A program made the translations under genes and the position numbers. The notes under the pieces are model-generated. The model was given only the letters and a program-made list of their open reading frames with translations, made no database searches and had not been told where the DNA came from. This document shows, one piece after another, positions 13,753 through 24,544 of a stretch of 64,000 bases of DNA (its first letter is position 1; each line of letters starts with the position of its first letter). This stretch comes from Homalodisca vitripennis (Eukaryota; Arthropoda; Insecta; Hemiptera; Cicadellidae), in assembly GCF_021130785.1 (NCBI RefSeq), contig NC_060213.1:119107001-119171000 (forward strand), in the 5' to 3' direction.

Positions 13753-14760
13753 ATGGATATAACACCTAGGAAGCGTGCTAAAGTTGTTGCTCTTAATGAA
13801 CACACGTCTATGACTGTGAGAGATATAGCTACAGCAGTTGGTGTGGGAAAATCTAGTGTTTCCAGAATTTTAAAAACATATCAAGATTCCGGATCATTGT
13901 CTCCAAAAAGAAAAGGAAAATGTGGGCGCAAACGTAAAACAACTCCAAGAACTGACAAAATTCTAATAAGAAATAGCAAAATAAATCCAAGAAAGACAAG
14001 CACAGACCTTCGAAGGGATTTGTTGGATTCTGGTATTGAAGTGAGTACTTCAACTGTAAGGAAAAGACTTCTGGAAGTTGGTCGAAAGGCAAGAAAACCG
14101 AAGAAAAAACAATTTCTTACTAAGAAAATGATGCAAAAACGTTTAGTATGGGCTAAGAAATACCGATCATGGACTGTAGATGACTGGAAAAAAGTTATTT
14201 TCAGTGATGAATCACATTTATTTGTGCATGGATATCTATCAAGTGTTGTTAGGCGGAGTGAAGGTGAACCTTTGCGAGAAGGTCATATCCAACAGACTGT
14301 TAAACATCCTTCTAAACAGATGTTTTGGGGTTTTTTTACCACAAATGGTACTGGGAGCTTAGTTCCCATCAATGGGATGATGAATTCAGCCAAATACATC
14401 GACATACTACGCAGTCGGATAGTTCCATTTATGGAAACATTTGATGGAACATTTCAACATGACTTAGCCCCTTGCCACAATTCAAAATTGGTCAAGACTT
14501 TTATGCGGGAAAACAAAGTAAAAGTGCTTGATTGGCCTGGTAACTCACCCGACCTAAATCCGATTGAGAACTTATGGCATATTCTCAAGAAACGTTTAGC
14601 TAAGATGGATTGCACTACAAAAGAAAAAATGATAACAAGTGCTATACAAGTTTGGTTTCACGATGATGAAGTCAAGAACATGTGTGCTAAACTAGTGGAG
14701 TCAATGCCAAGACGTGTAGGTGAGGTCATTTCTGCTAAAGGAGGACATACTTCATACTAA
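13753..14760 (+). CDS. Tc1-like DDE transposase, 335 aa, apparently intact
   Basis: Cut-and-paste transposase that binds the element's terminal repeats and moves it into TA sites. I chose the ATG at 13753 (MDITPRKRAK) because Tc1 transposases usually run about 335-345 aa and start just before the first helix-turn-helix; an upstream in-frame ATG at 13663 would add 30 residues without family character. Residues about 5-45 form the first helix-turn-helix (DIATAVGVGKSSVSRIL), followed by a basic GRKR motif, then a second helix-turn-helix at about 75-110. The catalytic residues are D152 (FSDESH), D237 (HDLAPCH) and E272 (NPIENLW), with exactly 34 residues between the last two: DD34E. The SPDLNPIENLW block is hallmark Tc1. 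No stop or frameshift is seen, so it could be functional. Confidence 0.96.
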   Translation: MDITPRKRAKVVALNEHTSMTVRDIATAVGVGKSSVSRILKTYQDSGSLSPKRKGKCGRKRKTTPRTDKILIRNSKINPRKTSTDLRRDLLDSGIEVSTSTVRKRLLEVGRKARKPKKKQFLTKKMMQKRLVWAKKYRSWTVDDWKKVIFSDESHLFVHGYLSSVVRRSEGEPLREGHIQQTVKHPSKQMFWGFFTTNGTGSLVPINGMMNSAKYIDILRSRIVPFMETFDGTFQHDLAPCHNSKLVKTFMRENKVKVLDWPGNSPDLNPIENLWHILKKRLAKMDCTTKEKMITSAIQVWFHDDEVKNMCAKLVESMPRRVGEVISAKGGHTSY

Positions 14761-14837
14761 TGTATTGATTGTTCAATCTAAATAAGGTATCTAATGATTA
14801 AAAACTAATGTTTTAGGAAAAAATTGGTTTTTTTCAT

Positions 14838-14865
14838 TTGTCCCAATTAATTCGAACAGCATAGT
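14838..14865 (-). repeat. Right terminal inverted repeat of Tc1-like element
   Basis: Exact reverse complement of the left end, immediately followed by the TA duplication at 14866-14867. It lies 77 bases after the transposase stop codon. Confidence 0.95.
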
Positions 14866-15808
14866 ACATACTATTTGCTAACGAAATTCATAAAGAATTC
14901 TTATCGAACCTAACCCATAGTTTTTGACTCCTAGAACTTTGAAGCTTGAAAAATATAAATAATGTAGTTCAATTAATCATGACATGGTTTAGAAAATGAA
15001 GGAGGAATGTTTAGTTTCATATAATATAATATCGTCCTGGTTTAATTAGTAGTGCTTTTTGCATGAAACATATGAATTATTAGTGTATCATTTAACTTTA
15101 CTGACCTATTACAGTACTAGATGGAGATAAGGTTTAACAGAGAGCGCAATATACCGCGATTGTCTTGAGCCATATAGTTGCCCGTTCCTGCCTCTCTGCA
15201 AACGGTATTTTATACATCGCCAGAAACGTACTGTGATTGAATAATAAAAAATACAGGCTGTCAATTCAGATTGGAAAGGTGTCAAACTAGCTGTCAAACT
15301 ATTACAGATAAAAATATATCACGATTAATCTATCAAAATTATTCTCATAAAGCAACATTTTCAAATTACATTCTGGTTTTCTGTAAATTAAAGGGATGTC
15401 CTTCAGGGAAAACCTTAAACATATAAGCAAACGTTGAGGTGTATATAAAATTAAACTGTTTTCTGAACAGAAACATATGCCGCAAACCGGACCTCAAAAG
15501 GTCAAGCAGTAACAAGACTTAACTGACACCCTGAATAAACCCACACATTTCTTGTCGCCCTAATGTCCGTTCTATTACCACAGTTAATGTAGCTTATTAG
15601 CACTTTGCCCATGAGCCCTTAGCAAGTGAAATTTTAATTGCAAACTCTTTAATAACCCTGTTACAATAGGCTCAACTTGATTTGTTCGGGTTTCTAGGTG
15701 TAGACCAGGGTTGATAAAGGGAACCGAAAGGATGCTAAATCCAGTAGTAAATTATTTAATCCTTGACAGTAAATTTATTCCGTCTGATGAAGATTCTAGG
15801 ATATCTGT

Positions 15809-16010
15809 GATCGTGAATCACCTAAGCAAGAAGCTGCAAAGTTCAAACTCACGAGGAACTTTAGATTAAAGCCCAGCGCCAAGTACTCTTATATGACAGG
15901 AGATGTTGGATCGTGAATCCCCTAAGCAAACAAATATAAAGTGCACTCACTAGGAACTTTAGGCCAAAGTCCCGCAACAAGTTGTCATGCATGACGAATT
16001 GTTGATGTTA
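15809..16010. repeat. About 100-bp tandem repeat, two units (left arm)
   Basis: GATCGTGAATC followed by CTAAGCAA recurs at 15809 and 15909, and the rest of each unit is alignable. The inverted counterpart at 62309-62730 has about four units of about 102 bases, so the array has changed length between arms. Confidence 0.7.
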
Positions 16011-19000
16011 TAGATTTCCACATTTACTGAACTCGGGCTATATTTAGTTTGTCAACTCCACATCACCTCAGACACTTCCCGCTTTCTATCTCTTGTAAAG
16101 TAGAAGGCTCGTACCCAAGAAATTCATCTAGTGGACTTCATTTTTCTGGGTAAGGATCTAGATGTCCTGAAAAATCATCTTCTTAAAGGGTAAAAATCAT
16201 CATTTACAAATTTAACTGTTTAGATAAATGTTGTTTGTTCCTAAGTCGGTTTTAGTGTCCATTGCACATTTGACTCATACTAAGTAACCATAATATAGTA
16301 GTGTAAGCCCCGTACGTAACATGAAAATTAATAAAATGGTGAACACTGCTGAATGAAAATCATCGCGTGAAGTAAGATGAAGCCAATGCATAATCAACGA
16401 GGGAATACTATTCACTCTTAGGCTAATTACTTCTCACATAATGCAAATAGTTGCAAAGCAAAGCTTGTATTGAACTTGGGCCAATTTGGGCACAGATATA
16501 AAAAAAATGAACTAGGAATCCTACACAAAATGTAAAATTAAAATAATCTGTCGTTAGGGCGAAAGCGTCTAACCTTTAGCCCCCATTCCGAAAATTGAGT
16601 TCATCATGTTTTGTTTCAGATGACGTGCCACACAATCACAGAAAGTGTCGATATTTTTTCTCTCTCAACTTCCAACTTCTGTGGTGAGTGCGGCATTTGT
16701 TGTGTAGTGTGCCTTAAGTGCTAGACGCGCCTAATTTTGTGCAGTGCCTAATTATTCTTATTAGCTGGTAAATATTTGAGTTATGACGTACACCTTTTTA
16801 AGTTAAGAGGTTTGACGTTGGTAAGTTTATCACTAGTTTATTGATTAGTTTTTAATGTGTTTGTATACTTAACAATATATCTAATGTCTTACGTTTGCAG
16901 AAGCTTGAAGAAGAAAATTGCTACCCTCGAAACCTAGTGTTCTATTTTTATAACATGTACCGATGGTAAATATCCGAAATCATGTATATGGTCGTCACGG
17001 AGGAGGAGGAAAAGGTGTTACGACCCGGCTGGGATGGCTAAATGAGATTCATTTTCTCTCTAACTTCCTTTTATTGCGGGTTTTTTCAATACTCTTGCAG
17101 TAAAATAGCTCTGAATAAGTGTAATTGCATGATAACTCCTAATACCGATACATAATAAGGAAGGTATAGTTGATAGGCAAACGGAATATCACTGAGGATG
17201 TGATATGATTGATCAAACCAACTGTTTTAACCAGTTTCTTTCTCTGCGAATGGTTAAAACATGGGGGAAAATTTCAAACTGGAAATCCTTTTTTTTAATA
17301 TTATTAAGTTTTATTTTCTTTGCAATTTTGTTTCTTAATATAATATTGATAGGTTTTTCAATACAATAGCTACTACACTGATTCGTAACTTTCCTCATAT
17401 AATTGTGCTCTTCGATACAGTTTCAAGAGCAATAAAACTTCTTTATTGTATATTGTATCTTGTACGTAGTGGGCAGAAGGAAACTCATATTTTGTTGCCA
17501 AAGTTTCTATTTAAAGTAATATTCTGTGCCTAGTTATGACAGAATCACTTTATGATTAGGAGGTATTGTGACAAACATACCAACAATATTGTTCGTTATT
17601 ATTCTCTTATAACTGTAAAGGAATAGTTATATTTGAAAGGTTGTATATTTTTGGTAATATATTCTATATAAATATAGCACTATTTTAGCAGATATTTATT
17701 CATTCACTTACAATGAATTAATTTATCATTAAACAGATAACATAACTTTATGAACAACATTTCAGGACGCATTATGTACTAATAGTTGCGTACTTATTAT
17801 TTAAATCTAACTATCTATTTTTCTATTGTACAGCAATATATCTAGCGATGTTGTAATCATTTATAAACATGATTTATTAAGAGCATGTTATAAAATACTG
17901 TTTGTAACTAAGGTCCTGCTAATATAAGAATGACAAATAATTTATGTTCTAATGGTAATTAATAAATGGTAAATATGGTGGATACCTACAACACCAACGT
18001 TTTATTAGCCAAAGTAGTCCTCTGCTATAAGATATTATTTTTAGTTTGTAAATCGCTACTTCACCAACTCAATTGTTTGTTGAGTATTGTATTTAATTGT
18101 CCTAGTATGTATATAATGTAAGTATAGTGCTTTTTGTCTAAGTGTAGGTAACGATGAATATCAGTTAATTGTAGACTGCTCCCTTTTCAGCTGTGGTAGG
18201 TTTCATGTACGAGTATTTGTATGGGTATTAATTAGTCTCTTCTTACTTAAATATATTGTGCTCACTAAACCTTGTGGCATTTATTATGATCTAAATAATC
18301 TGCTTATGTTGAAGTATACTGAGCGTTTTGGCGATAGTCTATTTTATATACGTGGCCAATATAGTTTTTGAATCTATGATTATTTCTAAACTCGAATTTG
18401 ATTTAATCGACTCCTAGAATGATCTCTCCTGTAAGATAATCAGCCATATGGTGGTGAATAAAGCCCACATTGTACAGGTGCGTGTTAACACCTTGTGACG
18501 TTATTAAAAATATAATTTGGTTAGATTAGATATAGATCCTATCAAAGAAAGATATTTATCTTATATTTCTTTAATTTTAAATTGCGAATAGCCTATTATA
18601 TTTTATAGTAATTTTGGGTGCCATAATCTACATTTTACAAGTAAGTTCACAGAACATAGATATTTCTCATTAAAAAGGCATGAATAGGTCTTTACGTTTA
18701 TTATTACAAGTAATGTGATAACCTTGTTACATTATATTTAGACAGTATAGAAACACGAATGGTGAGTTTTACTTTATTTGTGTACGTTATGTATATAGAA
18801 ATATTGCTCAATTTCATTGTTTAATTTAGAATTTCTCATGATAAAAGGTAATAACGTCCCAATAAGGAATTGTGTTAATTTATGATTCGGAAGAGTATTT
18901 TTATTCTTTTTTTCACACTGCCACCAATATCTTCATCAGTTGCATCTCTTCACATCCTTCAACTAACCCTTATTGAATTGTACAGTTAGTTCCTTGTTGC

Positions 19001-19539
19001 ACCTTATGTTGGGGTTCTTCTTTACTCCAATATCACTTCCACGATTGTGGTTCTACGGAGCTTCTACAGTGTATAATAGAAAATGTTACGATCCATTACC
19101 GGCATTCCCTACTATTTATTACTTAAGTATACCGTTCTACACCAACCATGAATCACTACCTTCAAAATGAAATATAGTTTCTATTCTGATAACTGAAAGT
19201 ACCCATATGCATATCATCCAGTATAGTCTTCATATATTTTATTTAAATCTGTTTTTAATCGATTTATTACGCTTATATTTTTACTGTTGGATGGGACTAA
19301 CTAAACTGGTTAATATTATTGAATAACTCTTTTGAAAAGTTTTGAAGTGAACACACTTGTATTCGTTATTATTGAAACACTGCAAACCTAATACTTAGAA
19401 CCATATATTTTATAACATTTCCCTCAAAAGTTTCATCCAATATAAATTACATTAAAACAAAATTATTATTTAATATAAAACTAAAGTAATATAGATAGAC
19501 CTTGACACTTTTTTAAGTTTCCTCTTAGAATTTACTATG

Positions 19540-19690
19540 ATCTATTGTTCCGGATTACAATAACGATAATGGCTAAGATAAGAGCAGCTCGGCCTCCCTC
19601 AGGGTCGATGTTTGGGTACTGTGATGGTTATGGCTGTAACGCCTCCGAAACTGCTTAATGGTTATGGACATATTGCAGTCTAACAATCTA
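19540..19690 (+). other. Strongly conserved block shared by both inverted arms (left copy)
   Basis: This block and 57480-57630 (minus strand) are much more alike than the surrounding arms. Both contain a 90-base open frame with the same start and stop (19569-19658; 57509-57598 on the minus strand) and about seven base differences. Every resulting codon change alters the amino acid, so the similarity looks like DNA-level rather than protein-level conservation. It might be the core of an older repeat or a regulatory sequence. Confidence 0.5.
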
Positions 19691-19950
19691 TAAAACAATG
19701 TAATATAATGAGGTAAAATGTATTGGTAACAAAATTATATCTAAATAAATAATTGAACACATTATTGAATAACGTAAGAATTGCGTATTTGTTGTACACT
19801 ATGATTTACTTTGTTCCATGATGTAAAAATCTATTGGAACACAGAGAAATTTGACCTCTTTGATGACATTTGTTCACGATCCTTATATTTCATTGACAGT
19901 TTGTTCCTGTTTATATAATAGACAAATAAAAAATTATTTTTATTCAACTG

Positions 19951-19952
<2 letters not shown>

Positions 19953-19991
<39 letters not shown>
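19953..19991. repeat. AT microsatellite
   Basis: An uninterrupted AT dinucleotide run of 39 bases. Confidence 0.95.
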
Positions 19992-19992
<1 letters not shown>

Positions 19993-20189
19993 GAGCAAAA
20001 TCTTTTTGAAGAGGATATCGGCAAATAAAATAAAATCTGATACAATAACTGAAATAAAATGTGAGTGTGAAATATTTTTAAAAAGCACTTTACACGTTAA
20101 TAAGTATATACAAAAGGCTGATTGATAATTTTCTCATATTGACAAAATTAATGATGAATATGTACCAATATACGTATATAAATATATAC

Positions 20190-20341
20190 GTTTAATTCAA
20201 TTTAAGCCATTTAATTAATTGATATAAATGGCCGATTTTATCTTCAACAAACATTAAATCACAAAAAGAAGTTGCTCCGCCGGAACTAGAACCTGGATAT
20301 CTTACTTTCCGGGTGAGTGTGCTACATCTAAACCACAGAGC
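20190..20341 (-). mobile_element. tRNA-derived SINE, degenerate copy 1
   Basis: On the minus strand 20341-20273 folds as a tRNA-like head: the 5' GCTCTGT pairs with GCGGAGC over seven positions if G-T pairs are allowed. The head is followed by a tail with TTTTTGTGATTTAATG and GGCCATTTATA that is shared with the copies at 24245 and 26511. Box B has decayed (GGTTCTAGTTCC). Head and tail shared among copies make this a SINE family rather than scattered tRNA genes. It sits in the left inverted arm, and I see no equivalent at the matching place in the right arm. Confidence 0.75.
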
Positions 20342-21550
20342 ATCGTGAATGTGAGATTGTGGAGACATGGATTGTGGTGCCTCTCAGCACCTCCATATGT
20401 TAGGCTGAGGGAGTCCAAACACAAAAGGATTTGTTTCTTAATAACTGATTTTATTTTTTAGTAATAAATGTACAAGATTATATAATAACTAATTTTTTAT
20501 GTCTTAAGAGCAAACAAGGGAAAACAAAATTATCGTGTAGTAATTACAGCTAGTAGTTTTATTTTAGAATTATGGGTGTCATTTTCGGAATAAATCATTT
20601 TTCACATTAGTTTCATTTAATGATTTCAAACAAGATCCCTCGTAAGAAACGGGAGAAATGAGTGCAGATTAAACGTTTAGAATTTCTTTGAATGTGAGTT
20701 TATCAAGATCTATTCTTTAGTGAAATATGGAAGTTTCTCTCCAACTTCGATTGTAAAACCTCTCTTAGCAAAATTAAACTCGTTTCCCATTAACTAAAGA
20801 AACAATTTAAGACCAAAGAAGTTATAGTAATTCATTTTCAGCTTTGCCGTAACTTGTTGTGCCAGAATTAAAGAATGTCACTTTGAAATTATAAACTGTA
20901 AAAGCTTCGTAATAAATTGAATATCCTTACATCTGTTTGGAATTCCAATATAATGTAAACGAATTCCTCGGGCAAAATTGCGGTCGTTCCTCACTCACCT
21001 AACTCTGAGCGCGTACAGGTATAATATACACCGCGGCTTACAAAACTTTGTTTGTTCAGTTTTACATTTAATTGAAATGTTTGGTTTTGTACTTTATTAA
21101 ATGTGTAACGTAACAATGGTTTAATTTTAAGTTGTTTTATTTATATGAGTATTAAGTTATTGAGAATTTATATTTATTCACACTTATTGTTACAGTATCA
21201 AAGTTTGGGATCAAACCTTGAAAAAGCCAAATGAATTTAATATTTTATTCTTGTTTACGTATAGGAGCATTTTTTAGATTAATTTAATTATATTTTGAAT
21301 ATTACACCTGAGTCCGCCTTGTTACTCCACTCACAAAAACATAAGTGAACATGTTTGCGAACCTAGTTCGTTCAAAATGCAGTTACTTCAGTATCTTGTA
21401 ATTTACTTTTTGTCTAAAATATATTCAGTTCCACGGTTAAGTTTGCCTTATTGTCCCAATGAGGAAAAATATACATACATACTTACGTAGGACTAAAATG
21501 CTCATTACGTCCTAGGAGGATATCCTACCTACTTCAAGTATAATGGGGAT

Positions 21551-22604
21551 ATCCTTTTCAATTTTTTGCATTATTCTAAAATAATGGAAAATAAGACGGT
21601 TTAAAATTTATAAATACGTATTTTAACTATTAAAAAAAGTCCACTATACGTTTGATTTCGCATATGTAATAGACATCTAGTAAATTATAAACAATTAAAT
21701 TTCATACAATTCTGTATATACTAAAAGATTGTCACATACAAAATGTTACTATAGTGTAGGAAAATATGTAAATGGAAAATTATTGTTTTAACTAATTTAG
21801 TTATTCTAGTGTTGACTGATTTCAGTTTTAAATATAGTATTATTATTACATGTTTTGACAATGTACCATTTTGATTGTTATAATCTTTAAACATCGATAT
21901 TATATTTTCCTTCAATTTTTTATATCGCGTTACTTGAGGGTTAAAATATATTACAGGGATTAAAGGATAAGAGATGTTTCGGTAGATTTTGGATATGATT
22001 TGCTCTATTTATATTAATTGTGATTATAGAATGAAATAGTTATTTTTTCTTATTGTTATCCCTGGTTGGTATGCGATAACACAATTCTCAATAACATGAG
22101 TTGGCCTGAAAACAACAATCGGCAAGAATAGATAATGTTATTGCATAAATTATATCCTTATGTCGTTTTTAATAGTTTTTCAAAAACTAATTATATTTAT
22201 TTTTCAAGGAGATATCGCATTTGATTTTTCTAAATTTATTCTAAAACCAAAGCTTAATCCAAAGTTATGTTTTACTGACAAATTATTTCGTTAGAGAGTA
22301 GTGCCTTGCCAATACGGCAACAAGTAATTATATTATATAGACCTTATGTTTATCTTAATTATTAAAATAATGTTTAATTGTAATAGATATTAACTTAGTA
22401 TCTATTAATTTAGCCTTTATTTTCTAGTCTTTTAACTAAAATTTTTTAAGATAGTTCAAATGAGATGAGTAATTGACAATCTTATATGTATAGTTTGAAA
22501 CGTTTTAGAACGTATTTCTTATCAGAAAGACCGATGAAAAGTATGTGTTTTAACTACTTAAATATAATATAAAACAATCGTAATTGTGTTGGCAATATCT
22601 ATAT
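21551..22604. other. AT-rich stretch, nothing identified
   Basis: Lies between the end of the recognisable inverted arm and the 22605 repeat. I see no convincing coding sequence, repeat or RNA gene. The inverted match to the region below 54815 becomes too weak to follow here. Confidence 0.5.
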
Positions 22605-23170
22605 TTTACATCTGGACCTACAATAGGAGGAGCATAAGGTGTCGTCAGTTGCATTAGGCAACTCGGCAACGTCATATCACTAAACACAGTTGTAGAGATA
22701 TCGAGATATCGTGACAAGGATCACTTGATTAACATACTGGTGACAACGGTTGAGAATTAGTATATCCCACTGATTAGTAAAGACTAGAACAGGACTGGTC
22801 TTAAAGAAGTCATTCCCATGTACAACTCCTAGTGTGGCCTTAAAAAGAGGTGGCCCTAATCTCCAAAGAATACCCATGACGAATATAGTTCTCTCGTGTT
22901 TAATTGGAGGAACAGAACTGGTTTTAAGAAGACAGTCTCCCGTAAATATCCTAGCGTTGCTATATCAAGAGGTGGTCCTAATCTCAAAAAAGCATACATA
23001 TGATGAATATCCAGCTCTCTTGAGTGGTTGCTGGAGATGAACTGGGTTCAAGATTGTCAGTGTTTTTTACACCACCTAGTATTGACAAAAGGTTGCCATA
23101 GTCTTCAAAACATACCCATGTTAAATTTCCTGTCTCTGCGGAAGCCACGGATAATGCCTAATAGGTTTAA
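22605..23170 (+). repeat. Repeat with about 123-bp tandem units
   Basis: Units starting CCTAG occur at 22828, 22950 and 23075 (spacings 122 and 125), each containing AGAGGTGGNCCTAATCT or a close variant; a degenerate unit probably precedes them. The left part (TTTACATCT to ATATCACTAAACACAGTTG) also matches 52263-52360 in the same orientation. Two overlapping open frames across it are by-products of the tandem structure. Confidence 0.7.
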
Positions 23171-24164
23171 ATGCCCAAGACGATTTCTCAGATTTTTCCG
23201 AAACAAAAATGTTGAGTAATTTTGTATCCTTATCTTACTTACTTACGAATTATACACCTCCTGTATATAGTCTTTAAAAGGTCAAATAATTTTATTCCAG
23301 GATTACGTGTCTCGTGTTTTAAGAACTTGTTAGGAATATGGATATTTAGGAACACCAATCACGTACCACTGGTTATAAACTGCGCTTATTGTAATTAATT
23401 TAATTTTATATACGTTAAATAAGACATATTTACTGTAATCCGTTCTATTTACTCTTAAATAAAAAAAAATTATGTATAACATAAAATTAACACAGAGTTA
23501 TTTTAATATTCAATTGAAATTTTCAAAACAGGCAGAGCATTCTGTAATTAATTTACACAATACGATTTATAAGTTTTGTGAAGCAAAGTACTTGCAGTCA
23601 TGGAAGAGACATAATTAGGTACGCAGGGTGGAGACGCAAAAGAAAAATGATAAGAGCTCTTCTGCATAGAGCTAATTGCGTTGCGGAACTTGTATGTGGG
23701 CCGCCGGACCTGAATTATAACTCTGCATTGTTCTTAAGTGAAACTGAACTTGAAAGCAGCGCGACAACTAATTAAGTGAATTGGGTTTATAAAATGATTT
23801 TATAATTGTGGTGTTACTGTGTGATAATGTTAAATAACTCGTAGTAGGTAAAGTGAGAACTCATTTTCTAAAAATCTAATTGAATACGTATTTGTTAGAT
23901 TGGTGGTGTCACAAAAACATGTAAACTGTGAAAATCGTAATTTAGAAAATAAAAACCTCTCAAACAATTCATTGTTTTATTCCAGAAGAAGTAATAAAAA
24001 ACCTATGTCGTTTAAAGTTTTTGTTTATTTAACAAAAATAAACCGTTTGAGAAGAGAAAGTTTAAAACATTTTTTTTTGTGTTTTACAACTCAAACAACA
24101 CATGAGTTGTGTAATTGTATGATATATTATAAAAAAAATATTAGATTTACGGTACACAATATAT
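23171..24164. other. AT-rich stretch, nothing identified
   Basis: Small open frames at 23578-23775 and 23900-24187 resemble no family, and neither has splice or start context I can defend. No repeat family was recognised. Confidence 0.45.
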
Positions 24165-24250
24165 ATTATTATTATATTATAATATAAATTTATAATATTT
24201 ATAAATATTATAATATTTATGATTATAATATTTATAATATATATTCATTA
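24165..24250. repeat. AT-only self-complementary stretch
   Basis: Consists almost only of A and T, with repeated ATAATATTTATAA motifs that can pair with one another. It abuts the tail end of the minus-strand SINE that follows, as the AT run does for the SINE at 26511. Confidence 0.7.
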
Positions 24251-24381
24251 AATTTGTATAAGTAGCAATAGAATAATTTAATTTGAATAAACATTAAATA
24301 GCAAAAAGTACTTGCTCCGCCGGGACTCGAACCCGGATCTCTCACTTGCTGGGTGAATGTGCTACCATTACTCCACGGATC
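24245..24381 (-). mobile_element. tRNA-derived SINE, copy 2
   Basis: On the minus strand the tRNA-like head is 24381-24313. Box A-like GGAGTAATGG is present and box B GGTTCGAGTCC is perfect (24323-24333). The acceptor GATCCGT pairs at six of seven positions. The anticodon loop reads CCAGCAA and lacks the invariant U33, which argues against a working tRNA. The tail AGTACTTTTTGCTATTTAAT and following ATTGCTACTTATA match the copy at 26511, and an AT-rich run follows. Confidence 0.8.
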
Positions 24382-24473
24382 CTATGTTTAGTTATGTATG
24401 TTAGTTAACTTATTTAAACACTTATGTGAAAGAAACGGCCAAATACTAAATAATTGAATTGTAAAAAGTGAGG

Positions 24474-24542
24474 GCTCGGTGGTGTAATGGTAGCACATTC
24501 ACTCGGCAAGTGAGAGATCCGGGTTCGAGTCCCGGCGGAGCA
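24474..24542 (+). mobile_element. tRNA-like SINE head without the family tail
   Basis: Starts GCTCGGTGGTGTAATGG and ends GGCGGAGCA; box A TGGTGTAATGG resembles glycine tRNAs and box B GGTTCGAGTCC is perfect (24522-24532). The acceptor stem pairs at six of seven positions (one G-G). The anticodon loop TCGGCAA lacks U33, so a functional tRNA is unlikely though not excluded. The SINE tail found after copies 2 and 3 is missing; CAGGTATGAC follows instead. It faces the minus-strand head at 24313-24381 across 92 bases, forming a large imperfect palindrome. Confidence 0.65.
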
Positions 24543-24544
24543 CA

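Larger units (their letters stand above)
13508..14865 (+). mobile_element. Complete Tc1-like DNA transposon
   Basis: A 1358-base element with perfect 28-base terminal inverted repeats (13508-13535 and 14838-14865, beginning CTATGCTGTTCG), flanked on both sides by the TA target duplication at 13506-13507 and 14866-14867. It holds one uninterrupted transposase gene. The homologous site in the right arm of the inverted duplication (TA at 63857-63858, within ACAGGTACATAAT on its minus strand) is empty and reads through, which confirms both boundaries and shows the insertion came after the arms were formed. Perfect terminal repeats and an intact gene point to a fairly recent insertion. The TA dinucleotide and DD34E transposase place it in the Tc1 branch of Tc1/mariner. 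Confidence 0.97.
13366..21550 (+). repeat. Left arm of a diverged inverted duplication
   Basis: This region matches 54815-64000 in reverse complement in consistent order. Anchors seen directly: 13366-13412 with 63967-64000, 15116-15240 with 63560-63672, 16210-16265 with 62030-62085, 16615-16660 with 61630-61680, 17380-17500 with 61460-61570, 18000-18095 with 59105-59205, 19530-19690 with 57485-57640, 20945-21060 with 55580-55680, 21300-21400 with 54985-55070, 21475-21550 with 54815-54895. Divergence is substantial, with many indels. The left arm alone carries the Tc1-like element and a SINE at 20190-20341. No host gene is seen in the arm; the small open frames are not preserved between arms. 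Confidence 0.85.

Noticed and set aside
15109..15297. Possible conserved gene in both arms (15109-15297 minus and 63482-63667 plus)
   Set aside because: The DNA is homologous, but the reading frames shift relative to each other within the match, so no protein is conserved.
19569..19658. 29-aa peptide, superficially like a neuropeptide precursor, in both arms
   Set aside because: All codon differences between the copies change the amino acid, and there is no signal peptide or cleavage pattern.
24474..24542. Functional tRNA gene
   Set aside because: The anticodon loop lacks U33, the acceptor stem has a G-G mismatch, and sister copies carry a SINE tail. Kept as a tRNA-like SINE head.
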